A DNA stretch of 64,000 nucleotides, taken from assembly GCA_937870635.1 (NCBI GenBank), contig CALMZP010000147.1, positions 62,001-126,000 of the forward strand, read 5' to 3'. The position numbers were made by a program, and so were the translations under genes. The stretch is from an uncultured Acidobacteriota bacterium. GTDB taxonomy: Bacteria > Acidobacteriota > Thermoanaerobaculia > Gp7-AA8. Position 1 is the stretch's first letter. Each line of letters starts with the position of its first letter. The notes under the pieces were generated by a model. That model ran no database searches. It was not told where the DNA came from and worked only from the letters and a program-made list of their open reading frames with translations. This document shows positions 1 to 8,375 of this stretch, piece after piece.

Positions 1-2567
1 CCCCCACCCTTCCCACCGACGATCGGCGCGAGCTTCTGGATGAGGATGTTCGCCGGAATCCTGTCGATCAGGTCCTTCGTGACGGCAGTGAGCAGCGTGA
101 CTTTGCCGTCGGTGACGCTGCCGATCACGATCACACCGCTCCTGATTTTTGTGCGGAGCTCGTCGGCGAGATTGCGGAGATCGCCGCCGGCGATGTCGTC
201 GACGCGCTTCGCCATCAGCTTGATACCGCCGACGTCGACCGCCGTGTCGCCGTTGCCGGCGGAGCCGCCGCCGGAGGCCATTCTCATCTTGAGCTGCTTG
301 AGCTCCTTCTCCAGAGCCTTCTGCTTCTCCTGCATCGACCGCACATAGGCCGGCACATCTTCCAGACGCGTGTTGAGCTGCTGCTGCAGCTCGTGCGCGG
401 AATCATCGAGCGTCTGGAAGTACGCGAGCGCGCCGCGCCCGGTGAGAGCTTCCATGCGCCGGACGCCCGCGGCGAGCGAACGGTCGGAAACGATCTTGAA
501 GATGCCGATGTCGCCGGTGCGATTCACGTGACAGCCGCCGCAGAACTCGCGCGAGTAATCGCCGGCCGAGACGATGCGCACGACTTCGCCGTACTTCTCG
601 CCGAACATGGCGACGGCGCCGCTCCGCTTCGCTTCCTCGATCGGCATCGTCTTCTTCACCACGTCGTGGTTCGCGCGGATCTGCTCGTTGACCTGCGCTT
701 CGATCTCTCGAAGCTGCTCGTCGGTGAGCGGCTGATGGTACGTGTAGTCGAAGCGGAGGCGATCGGGCGCGACGAGCGAGCCCGCCTGCTGGACGGTCGG
801 TCCGAGAATGTCCTTCAGCGCCTTGTGCAGAAGATGCGTGGCGGTGTGATTGGCGGTCGTATCGAGCCGTGTCGGAACCGGAACCGATGCGCGAACGGTC
901 GAATCGAGCGACAGCGAGCCTTCGTCAACTCGCACGCGCGACACGATGAGGTCGCCCGCCGGTCTCTGGGTATCGAGCACCGATCCGCGCCCGCCCTCCC
1001 ATTCGAGCGTGCCCGTATCCGCGATCTGCCCGCCTGATTCGGCGTAGAACGGCGTCGGGGAAAGAACGACCTCCGCCTCTGCGCCCTTGGCCAGGGTCCG
1101 CCGCTCTTCACCGTCCACCACGATCGCTTTCACTTTCGCGGGGACGTCGGTGAGCCTGTCATACCCGACGAACTCCACCGCACCCGTCTTCTCGGCGATC
1201 CGCGAGAACGTAGCGGCGTCGGTCGACGACTGAAACTTCGAAGAAGCCTTGGCCTTCGCGCGCGCACCGGCCATCATCGTCTCGAAGCCTTCGCGATCGA
1301 GCGTCACCCCTTCTTCCTCCGCCATTTCGGCGATGAGATCGATGGGAATGCCATACGTGTCGTAAAGGCGGAACACCTCCGCACCGCCGAGCGTGCGTTC
1401 CCCCCGCGCGCGCACTTCGTCGAGAACGGCCCCGACACGCTCCATCCCGGTGGAAAGCGTCCGCGAGAAGCGTTCCTCTTCGGCGGACAGTGTCTTCACG
1501 ATCGCTTCGCGTCGATCGCGAAGCTCCGGATAGGCACTGGCCATCGCAGCGATGACGCTGTCCACGAGGTGCGTGAGGAGGACCGGATTGGGAAGCTTGC
1601 GCCCGAAGCGGATGGCGCGGCGGATGATGCGCCGCAGCACGTACCCGCGTCCTTCGTTCGACGGGATGACGCCGTCGCTGATGAGGAACGACGAGGCACG
1701 GGAGTGATCGCACAGCACGCGCACCGCCGTATCCAGCTCGCTCTCCATCTCCTGCGTGTAGCGATGACCGCTGATCTCGGCGATCTTGGTCATGACCGGG
1801 CGGAAAAGATCGGTGTCGTAATTCGTGGAAGTCTTCTGCAGCACGCTGGCAAGCCGCTCCAGGCCTGCGCCTGTGTCCACGGACGGCGCCGGCAATGGAT
1901 TGAGAACGCCGGTCTCGTCCCGGTCGTACTGCATGAACACGAGATTCCAGATCTCCATCGTGTCGTCGCCGGGACCGTTCACGAGCTCCGGCACATTCTT
2001 CGAGAGATCATCACCTCGGAAATAGTGAATCTCGGAGCACGGTCCGCACGGTCCCGTGTCCCCCATCGACCAGAAGTTGTCCTTCTTGCCGAAGCGCAGC
2101 ACGCGATCGGGAGAAGCGCCCGCCTTGATCCAGAGCTTGACCGCCTCTTCGTCCGCGGGCACGTTGCCGTCGCCTTCGAACACGGTGAACCACAGGCGCT
2201 CGACTTCGAGGCCGTATACCTTCGTCATCAGCTCCCATGCGAAGTTGATCGCGTCTTCCTTGAAGTAATCGCCGAACGAGAAGTTGCCGAGCATCTCGAA
2301 GAACGTGTGGTGGCGCGCCGTGCGGCCGACGTTCTCCAGGTCGTTGTGTTTGCCTCCGGCGCGGACGCATTTCTGCGAGGTCGTGGCGCGGGTGTAATCG
2401 CGCTGCTCACGGCCAAGGAAGACGTCTTTGAACTGGTTCATGCCGGCGTTGGTGAAAAGCAGCGTCGGATCGCCCGCGGGCACGAGGGAGGAGCTGGACA
2501 CGCGGCGGTGCCCCTTCGATTCGAAGTAAGCGAGAAACTTCTCGCGGATATCGCTAGTCGTCGACAA
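1..2567 (-). CDS. alaS: Alanyl-tRNA synthetase, 3' end cut by window edge
   Basis: Charges tRNA-Ala with alanine in the cytoplasm. About 855 codons are visible, running from the class II aminoacylation core through the editing domain to the C-Ala/DHHA1 region; only the last few residues lie outside the window. The editing-site zinc ligands are present: an HTATH motif and a later CGGCH motif. The likely start is TTG at 2565-2567, because an AAGGAG Shine-Dalgarno lies at 2575-2580 with a 7-base spacer and the protein then reads STTSDIREKFLAYFES; the next ATG (MNQFKDVF) is inside the conserved core. This start lies inside the recX 3' end (14-base overlap), so the two genes are probably translationally coupled. 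Confidence 0.96.
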   Translation of the reverse strand, partial: MSTTSDIREKFLAYFESKGHRRVSSSSLVPAGDPTLLFTNAGMNQFKDVFLGREQRDYTRATTSQKCVRAGGKHNDLENVGRTARHHTFFEMLGNFSFGDYFKEDAINFAWELMTKVYGLEVERLWFTVFEGDGNVPADEEAVKLWIKAGASPDRVLRFGKKDNFWSMGDTGPCGPCSEIHYFRGDDLSKNVPELVNGPGDDTMEIWNLVFMQYDRDETGVLNPLPAPSVDTGAGLERLASVLQKTSTNYDTDLFRPVMTKIAEISGHRYTQEMESELDTAVRVLCDHSRASSFLISDGVIPSNEGRGYVLRRIIRRAIRFGRKLPNPVLLTHLVDSVIAAMASAYPELRDRREAIVKTLSAEEERFSRTLSTGMERVGAVLDEVRARGERTLGGAEVFRLYDTYGIPIDLIAEMAEEEGVTLDREGFETMMAGARAKAKASSKFQSSTDAATFSRIAEKTGAVEFVGYDRLTDVPAKVKAIVVDGEERRTLAKGAEAEVVLSPTPFYAESGGQIADTGTLEWEGGRGSVLDTQRPAGDLIVSRVRVDEGSLSLDSTVRASVPVPTRLDTTANHTATHLLHKALKDILGPTVQQAGSLVAPDRLRFDYTYHQPLTDEQLREIEAQVNEQIRANHDVVKKTMPIEEAKRSGAVAMFGEKYGEVVRIVSAGDYSREFCGGCHVNRTGDIGIFKIVSDRSLAAGVRRMEALTGRGALAYFQTLDDSAHELQQQLNTRLEDVPAYVRSMQEKQKALEKELKQLKMRMASGGGSAGNGDTAVDVGGIKLMAKRVDDIAGGDLRNLADELRTKIRSGVIVIGSVTDGKVTLLTAVTKDLIDRIPANILIQKLAPIVGGKGG

Positions 2568-3045
2568 CCGGGATCTCCTTGACCACGCTTTGAACGAGCG
2601 CGGAATCGTAACCTTGGTTCAACAGATACGCGGCCAGTTTCCTTCTCGCCTCGTCCGTCTGGACATAATCCTCGCCGTGCCGGCGGATGAGCAGGCGCCG
2701 CCGCTTCTCGAACAGAGCCACCGCGTCTTCCCGTTCCCTCTCAGGGTTCGAGTTCGCCTGGAGCGCCTGTTTCGCGTCGTCCCGCCCGACGCCCGCCGCC
2801 GCCAGCTCCATGGCGATCTTCCGAGGACCATGATGCTTCTGCTGCTTCGTCCGGACGAACGCCGCCGCGAAACGGCTGTCGTCGAGCCACTTCTCGCGGC
2901 GGAGGCGCTCGATGGTCTCCTCGATCAAAGGCCCGTCGAACTTCTTCGCCTTCAGCTTCCGCCGCAGCTCCGCCTCGCTGTTGAAGCGGTAGTTGAGGAT
3001 GTGCAGCGCCGCGGCGTAGCAGCGTTCGAGGTCGTCGGTGGTCAT
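2554..3045 (-). CDS. recX: Regulatory protein RecX
   Basis: Modulates RecA filament activity in recombination and the SOS response. The 163-aa protein has the expected length and the repeated three-helix RecX units (ALHILNYRFNSEAELRRKL near the N-terminus, then WLDDSRFAAAFVRTKQ, then YLLNQGYDSALV near the C-terminus). It starts at ATG 3043-3045, about 10 bases from a long palindromic repeat (3055-3121); no clear Shine-Dalgarno is visible. Its 3' end carries the ribosome-binding site and start codon of alaS. recX next to alaS is a common bacterial gene order, which supports both calls. Confidence 0.93.
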   Translation of the reverse strand: MTTDDLERCYAAALHILNYRFNSEAELRRKLKAKKFDGPLIEETIERLRREKWLDDSRFAAAFVRTKQQKHHGPRKIAMELAAAGVGRDDAKQALQANSNPEREREDAVALFEKRRRLLIRRHGEDYVQTDEARRKLAAYLLNQGYDSALVQSVVKEIPVVDD

Positions 3046-3054
3046 GTAATGGAG

Positions 3055-3121
3055 GTGGAGCCGCGGGCGATCTCGCCCGCGGAAGCTTCAGAGAACGCGG
3101 GCGAGATCGCCCGCGCTCCAC
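3055..3121. repeat. Palindromic GC-rich repeat, family A
   Basis: GTGGAGCCGCGGGCGATCTC... at the left is answered by GAGATCGCCCGCGCTCCAC at the right. Each half also contains the small palindrome CGGGCGATCTCGCCCG. It fills the gap between the pilT stop and the recX start and could fold in RNA as the pilT terminator or a recX leader hairpin. Related copies lie at 9833-9940, 39978-40051, 51142-51190 and inside two genes. Confidence 0.85.
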
Positions 3122-3128
3122 TTTTCCC

Positions 3129-4313
3129 TCAGACGTTGTTCGAGAAGTCGAACGGCGAATCGTCCGCGAAGGGATCCGAGGCGGCGCCTTCCTTTGCGAC
3201 GGTGAGCTTCGACTCCATCTCTTCGCGCGACATGTCCGCGGTCGACTGGATGCCCTGCAGCTTGAGGCGGAACTCGTCCGGATTCGAGGCCCGGCGAAGC
3301 GCTTCCTCGAGCGTGATGAGGCTGTTCTTGTACAGGTAGTAGAGCGACTGATCGAACGTCTGCATGCCGTACTGCGACGTGCCCTGTGCGATCGCGTCCT
3401 TGATCAGCTTCGTCTTTTCCTTGTTCTCGATACAGTCGCGGATGTACGCGGTCGAGATCAGCACTTCTGCCGCCGGCACGCGGCCCAGGCCATCGGCGCG
3501 CGGCAGAAGGCGGAGAGAGACGACGGCCTTCAAAACCGCCGCGAGCTGCAGGCGAATCTGCTTCTGCTGGTGAGGCGGGAAGACGGAGATGATGCGGTTG
3601 ACCGTCTCCGTCGCGTCCATCGTGTGCAGCGTGGAGAAGACCAGATGGCCCGTTTCCGCCGCGGTGAGCGCGGTCTCGATCGTCTCGTAGTCGCGCATTT
3701 CGCCGACGAGAATGACGTCGGGATCCTGACGCAGCGCTGACCGCAGCGCCTGGGAGAACGTCTTCGTGTCGACCTCGACTTCGCGCTGGTTGACGATCGA
3801 CTTCTTGTCGCGGTGAAGGAACTCGATCGGATCCTCGACCGTCATGATGTGCTCGGTCCGATGGGAGTTGATGTAGTCGATCATCGCGGCGAGCGTCGTC
3901 GACTTGCCCGAGCCCGTCGTTCCCGTACACAGGATCAGCCCCCGGCGCTCCTCGGCGATCTTTTCGAGGACGACCGGAAGCATCAGCTCGCGGATGGAGA
4001 GAATCTTGACCGGGATGACGCGCAGAACCATGCCGACCGTGCCCCGCTGCTGGAAGATATTGCAGCGGAAACGGCCCAGACCCGGGACGGAGTACGCGAT
4101 GTCGATCTCGTAGTTATTTTTGAACTTTTCCTTCTGCCGCGAGGACATGATCGAGAACGCCATGGCGATCGTGTCTTCCTGCATCAGGCGCTTGAGCTCG
4201 ACGAGCGGAAGGAGCTCGCCATCGACACGGATAACGGGGTGGGAACCGACCTTGATGTGAAGGTCGGATGCGCGCCGTTCCGCCGCTATCTTCAGTAGAT
4301 CGTTGATATGCAC
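3129..4313 (-). CDS. pilT: Twitching motility ATPase PilT
   Basis: Hexameric ATPase that powers type IV pilus retraction at the cytoplasmic face of the inner membrane. The 394-aa protein carries an N-terminal PAS-like domain (about 1-100), Walker A GTTGSGKST near residues 131-138, the Asp box, Walker B ILVGEMRD near 200 and the His box STLHTMDA. The C-terminal tail (about residues 355-394) is longer and more acidic than in minimal PilT. The start is GTG, preceded by GAGGAG. It is divergent from the esterase gene across a 50-bp gap. No pilus membrane or pilin genes are adjacent. Confidence 0.95.
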   Translation of the reverse strand: MHINDLLKIAAERRASDLHIKVGSHPVIRVDGELLPLVELKRLMQEDTIAMAFSIMSSRQKEKFKNNYEIDIAYSVPGLGRFRCNIFQQRGTVGMVLRVIPVKILSIRELMLPVVLEKIAEERRGLILCTGTTGSGKSTTLAAMIDYINSHRTEHIMTVEDPIEFLHRDKKSIVNQREVEVDTKTFSQALRSALRQDPDVILVGEMRDYETIETALTAAETGHLVFSTLHTMDATETVNRIISVFPPHQQKQIRLQLAAVLKAVVSLRLLPRADGLGRVPAAEVLISTAYIRDCIENKEKTKLIKDAIAQGTSQYGMQTFDQSLYYLYKNSLITLEEALRRASNPDEFRLKLQGIQSTADMSREEMESKLTVAKEGAASDPFADDSPFDFSNNV

Positions 4314-4363
4314 GGTTTCTCCTCGGGTGTGAACGGTCGATTTTACGTCAGAATGCGCGTCCG

Positions 4364-5032
4364 ATGACCATCAGCCGCCGAAATGACCTTCCATTACTGT
4401 ACGTACTGAAAACGCCCAGCGGACGCCCGGAGAGCGAGGAGATGCCGCTCGTGATCGTGATGCATGGGCGCGGCGCCGATTCGAATGATCTCGCCGACGT
4501 AGCGCCCCTCCTCGACGGGCCATCCGGGTACCGATTCGTGTTCCCGAACGCGCCGAAGCCGTGGGAAGCGGCGCCCGGGATGACCTTCGGGTTCAGCTGG
4601 TTCGATGGCTGGCCGCCGTCCGCTCCTTCGCTCGAGGCTTCGCGCGAGGTGATGTTCCGTTTCCTTGAAGAGGTCACGAAGCTCTACCCCACCCCCGAGG
4701 GCAAGATCGTGATTGCCGGTTTTTCCCAGGGCGCCCTGATGGCGCTCGACGTCGGCCTGCGAACCACGAAGCCGATCGCCGGAATCGTGGCGATGAGCGG
4801 AGGCATTTACGAGGAGAATCTTCCCGACCTGTCAGCGAAGAAGAACCTGCCGGTACTCATCGTTCATGGGACCGCAGACGAGGTCATCCCTCTCCCCGCT
4901 GCCCGCCGCGCCCGCCAGGTTCTCGAACGGCACGGCCTGCACCCCGAGTACGAAGAGTTCCCGATGGGGCATCACGTCACCGAAGATTCGATGGCTGTGG
5001 TCGCTCGATTTTTTCAGCGTTGCCTCGAATAA
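4364..5032 (+). CDS. Carboxylesterase/phospholipase family alpha/beta hydrolase
   Basis: Hydrolyses short-chain esters or lysophospholipid-type substrates; the exact substrate is unknown. The 222-aa alpha/beta hydrolase has the oxyanion segment VIVMHGRGAD (about residue 30), nucleophile GFSQG (Ser121), acid Asp172 in HGTADEVIP and His203/204 in MGHHVTED. Length and motifs fit the Abhydrolase_2 (YpfH/acyl-protein-thioesterase-like) family. There is no signal peptide, so it is cytoplasmic. It is divergent from pilT. Confidence 0.85.
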   Translation: MTISRRNDLPLLYVLKTPSGRPESEEMPLVIVMHGRGADSNDLADVAPLLDGPSGYRFVFPNAPKPWEAAPGMTFGFSWFDGWPPSAPSLEASREVMFRFLEEVTKLYPTPEGKIVIAGFSQGALMALDVGLRTTKPIAGIVAMSGGIYEENLPDLSAKKNLPVLIVHGTADEVIPLPAARRARQVLERHGLHPEYEEFPMGHHVTEDSMAVVARFFQRCLE

Positions 5033-5067
5033 AAATGGCGTGTCGATTGCTTTGAGTGTCATTCAGG

Positions 5068-5769
5068 ATGACTCCAAATAAGAGATCGCTCTCCCTCGCA
5101 ACCGCCCTCCTGGCGGGCTCGGCCATGGTCGCCGCGCCGCGAGCCGAGGCCACCGTGTCGATTGCGGCCTCGTTCGACGAGAAGGTCGAGAACGCCGCGG
5201 CGATCGTCCACGGCCGCGTCGTGAAGCGGGAATCGCGTTATGACGAGGACAAGCGTTTCATCCTCACCTACACCACCTTCGAGGTGGCCAAGACGTTCAA
5301 GGGCGGCACTCCGAATCTCGTCACTGTGGTTACACCCGGCGGCAAAGTCGGCGACGTGCAGATGACGACCATCGGCGTTCCCCAGTTCCGCGAAGGAAGC
5401 GAGAACGTGGTGTTCCTCAAGAACACGAAGCGCGGCCCCACGGTCCTCTACTTCGATCAGGGCGCCTACGACGTCATCAGCGACCGCGGAGAGAAGATCG
5501 TCCGTCCGGTCGCGACCGATGCCGTGACGATCGATGAACAGCGCGGAATGGCCGTCGCACCCGAACTTCCGCAAACGCTCCGGGAGTTCGAGACGGCGAT
5601 CGGCGTTGCGGAACGCCGCGTGCGTCACAATCGCATGGAGCTGCTCGAGAAGCAGCGTCAGGCTGAAGCGTCATCGATCTGGACGACCCTCGAAGAGAAC
5701 AAGTGGCTCGTCTTCATCGCCCTCCTCGGCGTCGCGCTGGCTTCCGTGAAGTTCCTCCGCCGCGGCTGA
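5068..5769 (+). CDS. Hypothetical exported membrane-anchored protein
   Basis: Function not recognised. Starting from ATG 5068 the protein begins with a signal peptide (MTPNKRSLSLATALLAGSAM, cleavage near APRAEA). It then has a beta-rich domain of about 150 residues (AAAIVHGRVVKRES, TFKGGTPNLVTVVTPGG) and a C-terminal transmembrane helix (WLVFIALLGVALASVKFL) ending in RRG. A GTG at 5056 is an alternative start. The architecture suggests a periplasmic domain tethered by its C-terminus, resembling a sorting-tail protein. The stop overlaps the next start (TGATG), so it is probably cotranscribed with the EAL gene. Confidence 0.7.
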   Translation: MTPNKRSLSLATALLAGSAMVAAPRAEATVSIAASFDEKVENAAAIVHGRVVKRESRYDEDKRFILTYTTFEVAKTFKGGTPNLVTVVTPGGKVGDVQMTTIGVPQFREGSENVVFLKNTKRGPTVLYFDQGAYDVISDRGEKIVRPVATDAVTIDEQRGMAVAPELPQTLREFETAIGVAERRVRHNRMELLEKQRQAEASSIWTTLEENKWLVFIALLGVALASVKFLRRG

Positions 5770-6536
5770 TGAGCGGCGATCGCGTCGCGCGGGAAGCCCT
5801 CGATCGAGCGATGGACGAGAAGGAAGACCTTCTCCTCGTCTACCAGCCCATTCATGACGCGCGCACCCGGAAGATCATCGCTGCCGAAGCGCTCTTGCGG
5901 CAGCGCAGGCAGACGGGCGAGATCCGCGAGGCCTCCATCATTACGAAGACGGCCGAGAAGGGCCCTGAGCTCTTCGAGCTCAACTCGATGACCGTTCGCC
6001 GGGCGTTCGCCGATGCGGCGAAATGGATGAAGAAGCACAGCGACATCCGCCTGCACCTCAACCTCTCGCCGCGCGAGTTCGAAGAGAGGGACATCGTCAA
6101 GCGTCTCAAAGAGCTGGTGTCGGACTGCAGGGCCGACATCGAGTTCGTGAACCTGGAGATCACAGAAACCAGCTACATCAAACGGCCCGAAGAAACGATG
6201 AAGGTCCTCTACGACCTGAAAGGTCTCGGCCTGCAGCTCTGGCTGGACGACTTCGGGACGGGACACTCATCGATCACCCACCTGCAGCACTTCCCTCTCG
6301 ACGGCCTGAAGCTCCCGGGCGATTTCATCGCCGGCGTGCCCCGCGACGGCCGCTGCTCCGCAATCGTCCGCTCGATCATCGCCCTCGCGCACGACCTCGG
6401 GCTCTCAGTCGTCGCGGAAGGTGTCGAGAACGAGGAACAGCTGCAATTCCTCCTCGCGCACAAATGCGATTCGATTCAGGGATTTCTGTTCAGTAAGCCG
6501 ATGCCCGTGGAAGAGTTCTTAGTGCTTGGTGCTTAG
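5769..6536 (+). CDS. Stand-alone EAL-domain c-di-GMP phosphodiesterase
   Basis: Predicted to hydrolyse cyclic di-GMP to pGpG. The 255-aa protein is essentially one EAL domain. Catalytic signature residues are present: EALLR, NLSPREF, LEITET, DDFGTGHSS, LKLP (usually LKID), AEGVE and QGFLFSKP. No sensor or membrane domain is visible. ATG 5769 overlaps the upstream stop. The last residues (LVLGA and stop) are encoded by TGCTTGG-type repeat DNA, so the original C-terminus may have been altered by repeat insertion. Confidence 0.88.
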   Translation: MSGDRVAREALDRAMDEKEDLLLVYQPIHDARTRKIIAAEALLRQRRQTGEIREASIITKTAEKGPELFELNSMTVRRAFADAAKWMKKHSDIRLHLNLSPREFEERDIVKRLKELVSDCRADIEFVNLEITETSYIKRPEETMKVLYDLKGLGLQLWLDDFGTGHSSITHLQHFPLDGLKLPGDFIAGVPRDGRCSAIVRSIIALAHDLGLSVVAEGVENEEQLQFLLAHKCDSIQGFLFSKPMPVEEFLVLGA

Positions 6537-6550
6537 TGCAGCTAAGCACT
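6521..6550. repeat. Short TGCTTGG heptamer hairpin spanning two stop codons
   Basis: AGTGCTTGGTGCTTAG is followed, after TGCAG, by CTAAGCAC. The 8-bp stem GTGCTTAG/CTAAGCAC contains the stop codon of the EAL gene on plus (TAG 6534-6536) and of the acyltransferase gene on minus (6542-6544). It is a minimal version of the larger TGCTTGG arrays seen elsewhere in the window. Confidence 0.8.
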
Positions 6551-7255
6551 CAGCCGCAGCTTCCCCTCTTCGGGCGCGTATTCGTCGCGGCGGCGATCGA
6601 GATCCTTCATCACGCTCTTCTTGAAGTTCTCGGGGCCGCCTTCCCGGAGCCGGTCGGCGATGTAGTCCGCGATCTCCAGATTCTCGATCCGCATCCGCAC
6701 GGTCCTGAAGACGTTCGGGATGTGTCCCGGAACCTGCACGTGATGGAGGCCGCCGCTGTATGCGAGCAGCATCCGCCCCTCTCTCACGGCGTTGAGGATG
6801 TCGGCAATGCCCCCGCGCACGGTCATCGGCTTCCCGTGCAGATCGAGGCCGTTCGCACGCTTCATCCGCCCCTCGGGCGCGATGACGATCATCGACTTGG
6901 GATCGATGCGCTGAAGCACGGCGAACCAGGTCTCATCGCGCTCGCGCGTGATCGGGATGACGTGATGCGCCACGAACTTGAAGACGAGCCCTACCAGCGG
7001 CCTGTCGGTCGTCTTGTCCGCCGCGGGCACGACGCCGTGCGCGGCCAGGCGCCACATGAAACTCGTCGGCACGCCGCCGAGGAAGATGGGCTCGAAGAGA
7101 CTGGTGTGGTTGAGGAAGACGACCAGCCGGAGGTCCTTCCACGGATTGGCAGGGGTCGGCCCGAGAAACGCGAAATCGTGCCGATAGAAGATCTTGCTCA
7201 GGTACTTGAGGAAGACCAGGATGGAGAAAACGAGAAGGCTCCGGAGAAAACCCAC
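6542..7255 (-). CDS. PlsC-like lysophospholipid acyltransferase family protein
   Basis: Probably transfers an acyl chain to a lysophospholipid or related acceptor at the inner membrane. An N-terminal membrane segment (FLRSLLVFSILVFLKYLSKI) is followed by NHTSLFEP (acyltransferase motif I, HX4E rather than the usual HX4D) and APEGRMKR (motif III). The frame is open up to 7387, but a start there would lie inside the DUF72 gene. GTG at 7253-7255 (VGFLRSLL) is therefore chosen, 11 bases after the DUF72 stop. Substrate unknown. Confidence 0.78.
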   Translation of the reverse strand: MGFLRSLLVFSILVFLKYLSKIFYRHDFAFLGPTPANPWKDLRLVVFLNHTSLFEPIFLGGVPTSFMWRLAAHGVVPAADKTTDRPLVGLVFKFVAHHVIPITRERDETWFAVLQRIDPKSMIVIAPEGRMKRANGLDLHGKPMTVRGGIADILNAVREGRMLLAYSGGLHHVQVPGHIPNVFRTVRMRIENLEIADYIADRLREGGPENFKKSVMKDLDRRRDEYAPEEGKLRLSA

Positions 7256-7266
7256 GGCGGCGAATC

Positions 7267-7977
7267 TTACACGAGCCTCAGGGCCTGCTTGAACCGCTCC
7301 GCGAAGACCGGACCCTTCCCCTCGTCCTCGTGTTTGAAAAAGACAAACGCATCCGACCACGACTGAGCGGACACCCGCCGTGCCCACGCCGCGATCCCGT
7401 CCGCTTCATACTCGGTCCTTCTCAGTCGAAGGTACCCCCACGTCGCCGTGGGAACGAGGACGCTGTCGGGGTTTTCCGTCTCGTCGGTGTCTGCAGCGCA
7501 GAGAGCGGCGTCGTGGTCGCGAAGGATCGAATAGATCTCCTCGTCGAACCAGGATGCGTGACGGAATTCGAACGCCGCCCGGTGATGCGGAGGAAGCCGT
7601 TTGACGAAATCCCGCAGCTTCTCTGCATCCTTCCTGGCGAACGGCGGAAGCTGAAACAGCACCGGGCCGAGCTTCGTCCCGAGCACGCTGGCCGTGTCGT
7701 AGAGGTAATGAAGATCGTCGGCGACGTCGGTCAGCTTTTTCTGGTGCGTGATGCGCTGCGGCGCCTTCAGCACGAAGACGAAACCTTCAGGCACTTCCGT
7801 CGCCCACCGTTCCACCGTCCTGGCGTCGGGCATCCGATAGAATGTGTTGTTGATCTCGACCGTGTCGAACCGCCCGGCATAGAACGACAGCATCTTCGCA
7901 GCCGGCAGATCATCGGGGTAGAAGGTGCCCTTCCACTCCTTGTAACTGTAGCCGCTCGTTCCGACGAGCACCCGCAT
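7267..7977 (-). CDS. DUF72 family protein (YecE-like)
   Basis: Conserved TIM-barrel-like protein of the DUF72/YecE family; biochemical role not established. The 236-aa protein shows the family hallmarks VGTSGYSYKEWKGTFYP at the N-terminus, FDTVEINNTFYRMP, FVLKAPQRITH, GPVLFQLPP and AAFEFRHASWF. It lies just upstream of the PlsC-like gene (11-base gap), probably in one transcript. Confidence 0.93.
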   Translation of the reverse strand: MRVLVGTSGYSYKEWKGTFYPDDLPAAKMLSFYAGRFDTVEINNTFYRMPDARTVERWATEVPEGFVFVLKAPQRITHQKKLTDVADDLHYLYDTASVLGTKLGPVLFQLPPFARKDAEKLRDFVKRLPPHHRAAFEFRHASWFDEEIYSILRDHDAALCAADTDETENPDSVLVPTATWGYLRLRRTEYEADGIAAWARRVSAQSWSDAFVFFKHEDEGKGPVFAERFKQALRLV

Positions 7978-7991
7978 GCCGCGGGATGCTA

Positions 7992-8312
7992 TCAGACGGT
8001 GATCAGCCGGTTCCGGATGCCGTAGCGGTAAAGACCGAGATTGTCTTCGACGCCGAGCTTGCGCATGAGGCGAGCGCGGTGCGTCGTGACGGTCTTCACG
8101 CTGATGTCCAGCGCCGCCGCGATCGCTTTGAGCCGCTGGCCTTCCAGCATCATGCTCATCACTTCGCGCTCCCGTCGGGAAAGGCGGAGATGAAGGTTCT
8201 CACCCGCGTCCACGCGCTCCAGAACCGACAGCATTTCGGACTTCAGCTTCTCGATTTCGGCCGGGGTCATTCCAGGACGGAGAGACTCGATTTGTTCTCG
8301 TAGGTTTGTCAT
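7992..8312 (-). CDS. Small LuxR-type helix-turn-helix regulator
   Basis: DNA-binding protein of 106 aa with a C-terminal GerE/LuxR HTH (LSRREREVMSMMLEGQRLKAIAAALDISVKTVTTHRARLMRKL, about residues 44-86). The N-terminal 40 residues form a short helical region without a receiver or autoinducer domain. The missing input domain means it is either constitutive or paired in trans with one of the orphan receivers nearby; that pairing is inference. The 63-bp gap between it and mutM carries GGGTGAA and TTCACCC as an imperfect inverted pair. Confidence 0.85.
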   Translation of the reverse strand: MTNLREQIESLRPGMTPAEIEKLKSEMLSVLERVDAGENLHLRLSRREREVMSMMLEGQRLKAIAAALDISVKTVTTHRARLMRKLGVEDNLGLYRYGIRNRLITV

Positions 8313-8375
8313 GGGTGAAACCCTACCTCCGGGCAGCTGGCGGTCCGGTTACTTGGACGAATCGTCAGGTTCACC

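Noticed and set aside
1-1111. Small open frames on plus at 40-348 and 393-1037
   Set aside because: They are antisense to alaS and show no domain.
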